In this document: in pieces, positions 45,923 through 57,575 of the stretch | How the letters are laid out: the number at the start of each line of letters is the position of its first letter | Position numbering within the stretch: position 1 is the first letter of the stretch | Assembly: GCA_029891385.1 (NCBI GenBank) | Contig: CM057233.1 | Span: forward strand, 31,974,540-32,038,539 | Length of the DNA stretch: 64,000 nt | Origin: Erythroxylum novogranatense | Taxonomy: Eukaryota; Streptophyta; Magnoliopsida; Malpighiales; Erythroxylaceae | Direction: 5' to 3' | Made by a program: the position numbers and the translations under genes | Notes under the pieces: generated by a model | What the model saw: the letters and a program-made list of their open reading frames with translations, nothing else | Databases searched by the model: none | What the model was told of the DNA's origin: nothing

Positions 45923-47120
45923 TGTTAGCTCAGCTTATAATAAATTTGATACATTTTAGTAATTTAATTAAAATTAAATTCTAATTTCAATTAAACTTTA
46001 ATTAAAAATTATAAATAATTCTAATTAAATACTAATTGTTCTCAAATAAGATCCAACATCTCATATTGATCATTATTTATTAAATATCTAATATTTAATC
46101 ATAAAGTTTTCAAATTTTACAATCAAATCTAACTTAATTAAATATGTTTTCTCTTCAACTTATTCTTTGTATGTAACCTATTAGGTTCCCAAATATGTTG
46201 ATAATGGATATAAATTATAATTTTAAACAATATTTAGGATTAGATAAATTAAACTCCTTCAATTTATCTTTAATTATTTAATTAAACTATTTATAACCAT
46301 AAATCAAGATTGTCGTATAATAACACATCATAACCATCCTAAAGTTTCCAAAGTGTCATTGAATCCTTTTATCATACAATGTTTCGATTAGACATAAATC
46401 ATGAAATGCTTACTTTATTTTGAGTTCAATTATATTAGTTCTCTGTCCATAACTATTAATCCAATTAATGACATTTGTAAACTATTTTCAATATATCATT
46501 CCACATTGACCAAAGATTTCTCGAATGAATACTAACCGATAGCAATAAAATATTCTTCCTAATTACTTTAGGATGATAAATCTTATCTTATTCACTCAAC
46601 TACCTCCATATAATTCTTACTACATATAGTGGCTGCCGACTGAACAACCTATAATTAGAATAAGTCATAAATAGTATCAAAACATAGCAATTCCTATACA
46701 AGATAATCTGTCATAATGAGAATTTCCATAGACATATAAGTTATGTTCCAAATGGATTTTTATATCAGGCCAATTCAATGAATTTGTTCTCTAATAAGCA
46801 CTCACACGTTTGTTTCAGTATCTCTATACTTTAGCCTGCAAGATTAACTACTTATTTTATAAGAAAAAACATAATGTATGCTAGTCCTTTTGTGTTCTAT
46901 TAATGTCCAGTCTTAATAGAACAATAACTAGGATTAACTTAGGGATAATACATAAATTCAAAATGAATCTCATAATTATAATCCCATCATAATTTCATTT
47001 GTAATATATAATTATCTCATGGACTTTGTCATGTATATCTCAATATGTACAAGATAAAGGATGTCGTTAAATTATTTTGTCACTAAATTATACCAATTGG
47101 TTATTGGGCAAAAACTAACA
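45923..47120 (-). repeat. Second copy of the copia B 3' LTR (1,198 bp)
   Basis: Perfect termini TGTTAG...CTAACA; aligns with 3280-4505. As on the left, it is followed on the right by the complement of the purine tract and the end of pol. Both copies are therefore 3' LTRs, not the two ends of one element. Their shared position downstream of an AAA-ATPase copy supports block duplication. Confidence 0.88.
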
Positions 47121-47197
47121 ATCTCTTACTTGCACTAAGTAATTGTCTAAGTATCTTATACCATATCACCATATGACGATTTTGCTATTACTTGGAA
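47121..47197 (-). pseudogene. Copia B copy 2: last piece of the internal region
   Basis: 77 bases matching 4506-4582 closely, containing the purine tract complement and the end of the RNase H relic. Cut by the giant LTR at 47198. Confidence 0.75.
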
Positions 47198-50100
47198 TGT
47201 AGCATCCCACTCTCACGAGACCTGAATCCGACATCGACTGTGATATCCGAGCCTGCGACCCGCGAGGGTGGTATGCTAGAGCAGTCAATGCAGTTTAAAA
47301 CTCGGTAATACATTTTTTTTTATATATATTTTTTGAAACCCATCGAGTGTGCAAATATCAGTAAATAATTTGGGCCCGTTCTAATACGAAATCATTTTCA
47401 ACAAAACACTATTTCGGTGATCAAATTACAATACAGCATTAATCAATTGGGCACTCAGCAATATCAGTACAAATCTTGCGAAAATACAAATTTACATATA
47501 ATTCAAAAGACACAAATGCAGACGTGAACTGATCCTGACCTTAACTCTGACTTGCAATTGGAAATCATACTCTCGTGCCCAACGGGGTACTCTTCGATCC
47601 CTGAAAAATAATTGCAATTTTGGGTGAGTTTGCGAACTCAATGAGAAACCATCATCGATGGTTCACTCAATTCATGCATATATACACACTTTACCATTTA
47701 TCACAGACAATAACAATTCACAAATGTAAGGCGTATCGCCTTTCATACAGTCCACATTTAATCATACCATATATGCAATGCACATGAGACCCTTTCCATT
47801 TTCATTACGTTGTTGTGACCGTGCTTTGAGCTCAATAACGGTGAGTCGATGGCTCTGAAATTTCGTTGGGCTTGAAGCCTCGATACATCGAGCTCGAGGC
47901 TCAATACGTTGGACACGAGGTCTGTGCGTTGGTGAAAGCTCTCATATACGTTAGGCGTGATATGCCCCGATACGGTCTTTGCTCGGTCACAACCGCCTTT
48001 ATCTGATCATGCCATCATGCATGAATGCATATGCTCCAATTCCCATTCTGATCGATTATAGTTCAGTGACCAATTTTCGTTTCTTCGGACCTTCGGTCCG
48101 GTGTTTCAGTCATATATATTTACAATTTATTGCATCCTACCATATCATATTAAAAGTCACATCCAATGTATCACAACAGACAATTAACACTTCAATATTC
48201 ATTTCCCATTTCCTCGGACCTTTGGTCCGAGATCTCCAATGTACTTATTCATAAACAGTGACACACAAATAGCTCTTCAATAACAAGTTTCCAAATATTT
48301 CAGACACCTATGGTCCGAAATCAACCAAAATCAAACACACGTAAACCCCTCATTATCTCCACATGGCATAATTGCAAAATCTTAAACACATAAAGGTTGA
48401 GGAACCAACTAGGTTACTCACCTGTACTTCCGAGCTAATATCTGGAAGTCTCAGTAACGTCGGTAGATCGAAGCTCCAAATGTGCCTCTATGATAATCAG
48501 AAAATATAACCATTACCTTTTGTCCAATCAGAACTATTTAAAAATGCATATGAAGCAATTTGCAGGTGCACAATGCATGTTCATGATATTCCCGGCCCTA
48601 ATCCCATTTTTGTTTCTTAAAAAAAAAATAGAAATCCAATGGCGCTGACGGTGCGCAATTCGGACCTCTATAGGTCCCCAATTAAATAGAACAGTGATTA
48701 ACAGTCCATTACCCGGACCCACGTCAATTTTCCGTCCTACCATTCCCAATTTCTGATAAAATGAAATTCAATATCTTACAAATCCGATGCCTCAAGAATC
48801 AGGTCAATCGGACGTCGGACGGAAAAGAAATTTACAAAAGAAGCAAGAAATCACAAAATACCAAATAGCAAATAATAAAAAAAAAAACAAGCCTCGCGGG
48901 GGCGAGACGTCGCCCTCGCTAGGCCGACTGATCCGGCCTCGTCGCTAGGGCGAGGCGTCGCCCTAGCGATGCCGTCCTTCCAAGCCTCGTCGCTAGGGTG
49001 AGGCGTCGCCCTAGCGACCGGGCGTGATTCCACATTCCCATTCCCTTTTTTTTCCTGATTTCCAATCCAACTTTCAACACCAATAACTCATTGCACACAA
49101 TTCAGAAAATTACCAACGATATCTCATTGGAAAGATCATGAAACCCTCTACAATTCTCAAGAAGACCATAAAAATCAATTTCACCCCTAAGGGTGTCAAA
49201 AATCCCTTCAAAGCTACTGCCTACTCAAATCCCACTAAAACAGGCAGTATATTGCAAATTCCATAACTCTCAGATTCTTCAGCCAGAAATTACCACATAA
49301 ATATTCTCAATAAGTTCACAATGTCATCTACAACTTTCATGAACAACCCAAAATCAAATTCCATAACTAACTAGGTCAAACAATTCAACAAAGAATCAGT
49401 CTACTGAAATCAACCAATCTGGACAGTAATTTTCCAAACAGTAATTCACTTAGCACAAATGTCACAAAAATCACAATCTTATATTTCTGAAAAGATAAGA
49501 TCTCAAACTTCAATTTTCATGAAGAACTCAAAATCCAATTCAATTTCTAACAATTTCAAAACGGTCATGCAATTTACTACCATGATCAGCAATTCATAAC
49601 CTAATGCAGGTTCAATGTTTGAAAAATCATAACTCCCAAATCTGACCTCTAAAAATTACACACCATATATCATTTTCAAGATAATTCCTTCCTCTGCAAC
49701 TTTGCAGAAGATCATTCACACCAATTCAGTTCACATAATTTTCTAAAATTGCTTCCAATCCGCAAGCTCACAACTCAACACTTAGGCTAGGTTTCATCAA
49801 AATGCTCAAAACCAGTCAATAGTAATCAGTTCATATCTCCCAATATACAACTCGAAAATTAGCAATATCAGTGGAAATGGAAAGCTAACTCAATATGATA
49901 CAACTTACATGAAGACCATTTTCCCAAATTCCATCTCAATTAATTTAGAAAAATCAGCAAAATAATCAGGTCATATATGCGGGTACTGTTCACAGACCCT
50001 ACAAACAGAAACTTTCCATGCAAAGATTCACCCTTCTAACATTACAATTTAACATCACCTATTTCACACAAAGTTGAAGCCAACATCCCAAAGTTTCATT

Positions 50101-51573
50101 GGGAACAAACCTCACCTCATTTGCTCACCTACACAATTAGTTATGATCAAAACATTACAAGAGGTCAAAGATTCATTTTCCAGCTTTCATCATTAACCTA
50201 ATTCCTATCACTTCTATTATCAATAACACATCACTAAGCATCCACTTAAACCTCTAATTCAGGCACAAACTTATCACAACACTTATTTGTATACTTAAAC
50301 AAGCTTTGGCAGAACATACACAATTAACTTTCATTACTTTTCCATGCATCTAACCTTGCAAACCCAATCCAAAACCAAGCCAAATCAATGGAAACCTTAT
50401 TCATTCATTCATCCATACACAAGCATATATTTAAACCCATTTAAACCTACCCTTATAATGATCAAATAAATGCTCAAAGGATTCCCATGCATGCTTCTAA
50501 CTACCAAAAGAAGGAAAGCAAATGCAACTCTTACCTTAATCAAGTTGCAAGTTCTCAATTTTTCAAGTATCTACTTCAATCTTCCAAGCTTAACTCAACT
50601 TCATAACTCTCACTAATACTCACAATTATCACTCCACCAAACACACATACCATCATCTTTACAAGTCTTCAACTTGGTCTTGAATATGCATAAAGAAAAG
50701 CAAGCCAAAAAGCAAAGGAAGGTAGGAGGAGAAGGGGACCATCGAAGGAAGAAGAGAACTCACCAAGGAAGGAGAAAAGAACACTTAAAAAGAAGAAGCA
50801 AAGTTTTCGGATGATGCAAGGAATAAACCAATAATTGATCTTTTAAAACTCATTTATTGACTTCAAGTAGGAAGAGGGTCGTAGGTGATGATAAATGAAG
50901 ACAAAACTCATTAATTAAAAAGGAACACTTGGTATTTTAATGAAGAAAAGACAAAATTTAGCTAATCTTAATTTATTAAGCACTAATCCCAATTAAACTC
51001 TAATCATGGCACTAAAATAATTTCCTAACATCAATTATCCACTAATCTCATGCCATTAGACAATCCTGTTCGGTACAAAACAGCTCACTCAGTCAGTCTG
51101 TTAAAATTTTTCGGTCTGGAAATTTTCGAGAATTTCTCCGAATCATTTTTTTGAAAATTACCGAAATTGCCCAAAACTGTAAAACATATAACAGTCCACT
51201 CCCAATAATTTTTTAAACACGAAAACCACACTTTCCACTACAAAAACACATTTAGGCCATTTACCGGCGATTTTGCCGGTCCGGGAATTTTCTCCGGATA
51301 ATTTCAGAAAAATTTCTATAAATCCCTAAAAATGTAAAACACTCAATGGCGTACTCCAAAAAAATTTTCAAATACAATTATCCATAAATTTCACAAAGAT
51401 CTCAATTTGAAACCTGTAGGAAAATGTCATGAATGCATGTTTACCATGTGCAAGTGCAACAAACCGTCAATCATAGAGGCTATATGATGTATGTGCATGC
51501 CGAGATATAATTTAATACGCCTAACCTGTCCAATTTATTAAAATACACTTCCCATCGGAGATGAGATGTTACA
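47198..51573 (-). repeat. Giant gypsy LTR (4,376 bp), probably a 3' LTR
   Basis: Plus-strand termini are TGTAGCATC and GATGTTACA, inverted with one mismatch. To the right the complement reads GGACGAAATTTTTATTAGG then GGGGAGAAT, the usual chromovirus sequence before a 3' LTR. It contains the hairpin GAGTT-TGCG-AACTC (47626-47639), AACCAACTAGGTTACTCACC (48402-48422 region), a GC-rich hairpin cassette (48890-49022), and about six copies of the shared module in reverse direction (49080-50000). Related to, but clearly distinct from, the Tekay LTRs at 5341 and 23565. Confidence 0.85.
48890..49022. repeat. GC-rich hairpin cassette in the giant LTR
   Basis: Tandem CCTCGTCGCTAGGGCGAGGC-type units. 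Two of them form stem-loops: CGCTAGGGCGA / TCGCCCTAGCG with loop GGCG at 48943-48968, and the same with one stem change at 48991-49016. It is strikingly GC-rich in an AT-rich LTR. Confidence 0.85.
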
Positions 51574-53036
51574 ATTCTCCCCTCCTAATAAAAATTTCGT
51601 CCTCGAAATTTCATATACGATTGATCAGGAAGGCAGGGGAGTCTGTTTGATTAATACCCTCTGTTTCCCACTGTTTTCACTACACGACCAAATTCGGTCA
51701 AAGAGCGAAGATCAAAACAATCAATTACTCTTTTTCCCTTTTCAAACTTTCCATGATTTTACTGCTTTCTCATGATTACGCGCAATTCGTCACTTTCAAT
51801 ATCAATAACATATATATCGGATCCTAACAATATTTCCAATTCTATCTATAAAACACTTTGTGAATCCGAATCATCTTTTAGGTTTTAGCCTAACTTACCA
51901 ATCCATAATTCTATTCACACCACAATCACATAGAGACCCCTCATCACGAATTCAATTTCTCTTAACTACACCTTTATTTCCATCTAAGTACCTTTTAGCC
52001 GAGGCCATAGCCTTCAAAATATTTCGTTTATCGCTTATCAGATTTCGTTATTATCAAAACACAAATCTCATGAGATTTATAACCTCAGTGTGAATCAATT
52101 TAACTCATTGTCACCATCTTAAATTACTTAACCTATCACTTTATCGCTCGATCACATAATATAGGGATAACGACTCTTTTAGCGATAAGACCCTTATACA
52201 CTATTCATCACCAATATAATGATTGTCATACCACAATCACTTTACACTAGACATCAATCTCATATCCCAATGAAATCCAAAAAAATACCTGTTGGTTAAT
52301 CACACATGTCATTGTTCACTTTGACTGACTATACCATCAATTGCTTTTCCACAATACTTTTACTAGAACATAACACTTGATTGTTTCTTGTGCTTTCTAA
52401 CCATTCACTTATAATCATTTGATTTCTCATTCTAACCTTTCAATTACTCTTTCAATACGCTCTTGCTAGAACATAAAGCTTCAATCATTCCTTACGTTTT
52501 CACTAACAGTTCCCGTAATGAGTTTCACCCATATTTCTTAATTTGAACTATACCTATCACTTTCCTCACCAATTGGAATTATCTTCAATTCTTCGATACG
52601 GTTTACAATTTCTACATCCTCGCTTCGGGTTTTGCCAATCTGTTTTGATGCACACCTACTTTAAAATTCCCATAACTAATAATGCTTTCTTTTGCCCCTT
52701 TTTGTCAGTTCGACTATTAACACTTAATAATACACTAGATTTGATAACCTTATTACCCTTATTACCCGAATTTTGATCTTCTGCAATTGAATTTATTTAT
52801 TTCTTTGCTCAATCCCTTGAATTGCACCATTAGCTTAGTTTGGAGTAATCAGCCGCTGAATCCTTTTCAAATCATTCAAATGCACGAAATAACTCAATCG
52901 GTATCGATTTGCATATTCATAGACATCTCCAAACTATTTCTATACGATTATATCTCCAAGCTTTTAGGCCACACTCAGTGTAACAAATTTCAAATCATCA
53001 ATCATAATACCTGAAGTGAATCACACGTTAATATAT
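51574..53036 (-). other. Unresolved internal region next to the giant LTR
   Basis: The first bases are a gypsy purine tract and an NFEDEIF-like coding relic on the minus strand (about 51590-51615). Beyond that I recognise no integrase, RT or gag. It may be the internal part of a non-autonomous large retrotransposon derivative or a decayed one. The short ORFs here have no recognisable domains. Confidence 0.45.
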
Positions 53037-54075
53037 TGAACAATAATATGATCAAGATACAAAAGAAGGGGGGGTTGAATTGTAATAAACTTTTCGTTAA
53101 TCCCTTTAGAAATTACTTGTTCTTTCAAAAACTTATCGTAAATCAATTCGTAACTAGTTTAAACAAAACTTTGTTAATTTTGAAAACTACGATATAAGTA
53201 ATATGAGAGTAAAAAGAAAAAACACAGCAATTTATCCTGGTTCACCCCAAACCGTGGGCTACGTCCAGTCCTCAGATATCCTTCTGAGATTTCACTATTT
53301 CTGAACTGTTTACAAGTATTCTTTCGACTGAGCCTCTCCAGGTCTCTTTACAGCAAGTATTCTTTTACTCTTAGCCTCTTCAGGCTATCTGTAACACTTT
53401 CTAATTGAAAGAATAGTAAAGAGCTTGTTACAATAGAAATGCTCTTAACACTGTTCACTCGAAATATCGTTCACAATTTTTCTCTCAGATAATCTGAAAA
53501 TCAAAAGTTGAATATTCAAGGTTTCATAAAGTTATTTCTTCTTCAATCTCGACTCTTATTTATAGTCGGGTTCTTCAATTTCTTGAATATCGCTTGAATC
53601 TTGAAAAAGCGGTTATTCAGGTTTGACTCGTAACTAACTCAAATGATGTTTCTTTCTTCCGTCGATATTTTGTATCATTTGCTTTTCTCTTGTAAAGCTT
53701 TAAATCGCTTTCTAGTAAAGCTTTCATCGCTTTTCTCTTGTAAAGCTTTAAATGCCTTTTCTCTTGTAAAGCTTTAAATGCCTTTTCGCTTGTAAAGCTT
53801 TCGCTTTTTTCTCTTGTAAAGCTTTAAATGCTTTTCTCTTGTAAAGCTTTAAATTCCTTTTCGCTTGTAAAGCTTTAAATGCCTTTTCTCTTGTAAAGCT
53901 TTAAATGCCTTTTAAACAGTAAAGCTTTAAATGCCTTTTCAAATTGATTCTTACTTGGCTGATTTTCTCCTTCATTGTTTTTTACTTCTCATGCATCCAT
54001 CTACTTTTCATTTGTATATTTCTCTTTGTTTGTCATCAAAATTATTTAATACGTGAAGTCCGGTTTGACTTAACA
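53037..54075 (-). repeat. 3' LTR of a SIRE-type copia element (about 1.04 kb)
   Basis: Ends on the plus strand with GACTTAACA, followed by TTCTCCCCTTTTGATGATAA, whose complement is the AAAAGGGGAGAA tract typical of SIRE/Maximus elements. The left border TGAACAATAATATG is less sure. It contains the minisatellite at 53683-53941. The minus strand has a GGGG-free CAACCCCCC stretch at about 53070 that is common near the R/U5 boundary of this family. Confidence 0.75.
53683..53941. repeat. Minisatellite, 10 units of about 25 bp, in the SIRE LTR
   Basis: Ten copies of GTAAAGCTTTAAATGCC plus TTTTCTCTT, each with an AAGCTT core. Unit length is 24-26 bases. Confidence 0.93.
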
Positions 54076-54169
54076 TTCTCCCCTTTTGATGATAACAAAT
54101 ATTGTGAAATAGAGAAATATGAAAGGTATCAAATATCTAAGTATGAATAAATCAAAATAACTTCGCTTT

Positions 54170-56680
54170 GAAAATTTCTTCGCCTTTTCCTTTCAAATTG
54201 ATTCTCCTTCTCATTCTTCCTTCTCCCCTATTTGTTATTAATCCAAAAAAATTATTTCCCAAACTGTTTCACCAACTTTTCAACATCTTCTTAATCTTCT
54301 TCATATCCTTATCAAGTTTCGAACTTGTTTCTTTAAAGTCAATGATTCATTTGCGATCGAGGATTACGTCTCAACAACTTGTCTCATCAACAACAAAGAA
54401 TCGTTGTTGTATAAGCTTCCACGTTTGAGACATGTGGTTCAATAATTTGTAGAGAGGCGGAGGAACATATACAGCTCGATCAGGAATATCAAGATCATAG
54501 GAATCAAGTATACGTTGAAATGTGCTTCCAAGCCAAGGCATAGCTTCTGCAATTGAGTTGATCTCCCACAGAGGTCGATTTTGCATAATGTTCTGTAAAA
54601 TACTATAAGAACATTTTAAGTTGCCAATCAGAAAAGAACGATACTGACCCTTTTTGATAGTGCCTCCCTGTGGATCATCTGTTGTAGCCTTAGTTTGTCT
54701 TGTTCCTGGATCTTGATAAATGCGATAGAACTTCCACTTCTTTTCTCTTCACATGCTTCATCAATCAATTGCACCGCTTCGCAATCGATCGAAGTCATGT
54801 CATCCAAAAGCGGTTCGGTTGAACTTTCGACTTTCTCTTCACACTTGCATTCAACAAAATTTGGTGGTTGTAAATCGGTACCACCTTGATTCTTTATCGT
54901 CGAGATTGGATAAAAGTAAGACGCTCTCCAAATGGCTCGGTGGATATGGTTCTCTTCCAACTCTCTTGATTGATCATAGAAATTTTGTAACCCTATCCAG
55001 CGGATGTAGAATCTTGTTTTCAAATTCAACCGATTTGAAGAAGGCTTTCACAAATCTCTTTGGTTTGTCTCGGATGATGACAGATTTGGTCTTCTTCTCC
55101 TCTGTGACAACCAATCTGTGTTCCCAACTTTCTCTTTGAAAAGTTAAATATTTGGATGGAACATTAGTCATCACACTCAAGACTTTTTGAGTAACCTTTT
55201 GTCCCATAACATGTGTAGCAATTTGCTTGCGAATAAGTGAAGACTGAAAAGTAGTAGAAACTACTTCTTCAAAAATTGGATTATCAAAGACATTGTGAGT
55301 ATCCTTAAGATTACCAGTAACAGCTTCCATATTAACTTCAGCAATATCAACCGTATCAACAACAGACTTTTCTGTAATATCAACAACAGTCTTTTCTTGC
55401 CTTACCTTCTTAGACTTTGTTTCTGTTGTTGGACTTCCTTCTTTTGTCGCACTCATTTTCTTTCCCCTTGGTGACTTTTTAGATTGCGTTTTTTTCTTTT
55501 CAGTTTCGTCTTTCCTTTTTCCTCCACTTCCTTGAGACTGAGTTTCTGAATCTTTTTCAAGGATTGATGTCAACGACTTTGTAGCTTTTGATCTTTGCAG
55601 TTCAGAATGCTTTGATTGACTTGATTCTCTGGATTGACTGGCTTCTTTCTGTTGCACAATTTTCGCTCTGGGTGACCTTCTTGCTTGCTTTGGAATGTCA
55701 CTCAGTAGTGGTTCCCCTTTACGCTTCAAGTCACCTGATTCAAAAAATTGAACACTTCTCGACTTTGATTCCTGAGAATGTGATCTTGTTTCCTTCATAG
55801 AAGACTTCTTTAGTATACGCTCCCCCTCAATTGTTGCTTTTCTTGGCGATTCTGCTCCTTTTCTGTCTGAAAATCTCAGACCCATTTTAGCAATAGATGT
55901 TGAATCTATATAGCTTTTAACAGATATCTTCTGTCTAATTCCCTAATCCAATCTGATGCCAGATTCTCTGAACACTCTTGTCAACAACATCCCATAAGGA
56001 CAAGTGTTTGTATCCTTTATTGACTTTACCATGTACTGATAGATCAAATACGGTAAATCTATTGGGTGATGATTCAGAAGATGAAGAATACATTGTTCAT
56101 CCAGGGTAGTGACCTGATGTCGTGAACCTATTCTCGGTAAAACACGATACATGTAGATCGCGAACAATACCCTTGCCTTTGGTACCAGCCAAGAGACTCT
56201 CCTTTCAGTTGGGTTATTTTGTCCATAAAGTTGACGACTAACTTCACCTTCGTTCATCTTAAGCTTAGTCATCCATTTCGCCATATTAGTGAGTTGAACT
56301 CCATCCATCGGACATTCAGTGACTTTCTCCAGTAACTCCTTCACGTTTATAACAGAGTGTGTCTACATGCGACACGATTGTATCGTCTCTCGACTTAGTA
56401 TTCTTCCGAACTCATAAACTTCTTGGAGATAGACTTCATCTCGTACTTGAAAGAAGTTTCTCCAACTCGCCGCTATTATCTCCCATCTATATCCATCTGT
56501 TCTTTTCTTAGTTCTTCGAAGTTTACCAATCTTCCCCAGCCCGATCCTGGATCAACTCGCAAAATGGGCTTGACATTCATCTTGTTGATTCTGATTGAGT
56601 AGGAACTTGCTTGAAGAAATTTCAGAGAGATTTTAAGAGAACTAGTAATTTCTGAATTCAGTAGAAATCCCAAAAGTCAG
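54170..56680 (-). pseudogene. Second ORF of the SIRE-type copia, downstream of pol (envelope-like position)
   Basis: Read from 56673 downward in several frames. The N-terminal part is NKMNVKPILRVDPGSGWGRL, then after stops KELLEKVTECPMDGVQLTNM (56344) and PYGMLLTRVFRESGI (about 55975). The latter is the signature of the plant-transposon protein domain found in such ORFs. Next come a Lys/Ser-rich stretch of about 300 residues (55885-54974), YIRWIGLQNFYDQ (about 55000), and a C-terminal part PPPLYKLLNHM (54371-54586) with a degraded coiled-coil-like end near 54180-54350. SIRE elements carry such an extra ORF, often called envelope-like; I see no clear membrane segment, so the role is unknown. 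Frameshifts and stops make it non-functional as read. Confidence 0.7.
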
Positions 56681-56794
56681 TTTTAGGAAATTTATAGCGA
56701 ATTCTAGAACTATTGTACTTCTCGATGATCTGACAACTTTTTCCCTCTAAAACTTTTTCTTAGGAAAGAAGTTTTATATCTGAAACCGTCTAAC

Positions 56795-57015
56795 GCCGTT
56801 AACTCCACCGTTCCACTGTCTTGTCTTTATAAAAAAACCAGATGAATGGTCCGTTAACTCCTCCGCCTGTCTGTCTTGTCTTTATGAAAAACCAGATGAA
56901 TGGTCCGTTAACTCCTCCGTCTCGTCATCTTGTCTTTATAAAAACCGATGAATGGTCCGTTAACTCCTCCGTCTGTCTCTTGTCTTTATGAAAACCGGAT
57001 GAATGGTCCGTAACC
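56795..57015. repeat. Tandem repeat of 51-54 bp between pol and the second ORF
   Basis: Four units with GATGAATGGTCCGTTAACTC at 56841, 56895, 56947 and (partial) 56998, with TCTTGTCTTTAT between them and a partial unit before. The last unit overlaps the end of pol. Confidence 0.9.
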
Positions 57016-57575
57016 ATCACCATATTGAGGTTCGTCGATTTCTTTAAAGCGATCTTCACTTAGTGGTTTTGTGAAGATATCCGCCACCGATATTTCATTT
57101 CTACAAATTGTATCTTGATCGACTTTCTTACGAACGTAATCTCTCAAGAAATGATGTCGACTTCTATGTGCTTTACCTTGAATGTTGAATTGGATTCTTT
57201 GACAAGTCGATGGTATTTGGTGTTGTCGCAGATATTGGAATCTCTTCCTCTTGTATTGAGTAGTCCTCTAATTGATACTTGATCCACAATATTTGTGAAC
57301 AACAACTGCGGCGAACATATATTCAACTTGACAATTGACAATGCAATCGAGCTTTGTCTCTTGCTTGACCATGACACCAGGTTTGGTCCAAGAAAGTGAC
57401 AGCCACCACTCGTGCTCTTCCTTTCGATCCTATCACCGGCATAGTCCGCATCGCAATATCCATTCAACCTAAAATTTTTACCTTTCTTATACATTAAGCA
57501 AAGATCAGTAGTACCTGCGAGATATCTCAAAATTCGTTTTACAGCAATATAATGAGATTCTTTCGTCGCCATAAA
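57010..57575 (-). pseudogene. SIRE-type copia RNase H (5'-truncated)
   Basis: The minus strand reads KESHYIAVKRILRYLAGTT, NGYCDADYAGDRIERKSTSG, FLGPNLVSWSSKRQSSIALS, a degraded EAEY block, KVKHIEVD, and after a shift RNEISVADIFTKPL near 57060. The RNase H aspartate block (YCDADYAG) is intact. The upstream RT is missing: the frame ends where gypsy LTR sequence begins at about 57576. Typical of the SIRE/Maximus lineage. Confidence 0.88.

Noticed and set aside
3280..47120. The two TGTTAG...CTAACA repeats as the two LTRs of one huge element
   Set aside because: Both are followed on the same side by purine tract and RNase H end, so both are 3' LTRs; a 5' LTR would border a primer-binding site.
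48851..49033. 60-codon ORF with repeated RATPRPSDEA-like peptides
   Set aside because: A translation of the GC-rich tandem hairpin cassette in a non-coding LTR.
54753..55139. 128-codon plus-strand ORF
   Set aside because: Antisense shadow of the SIRE second ORF.
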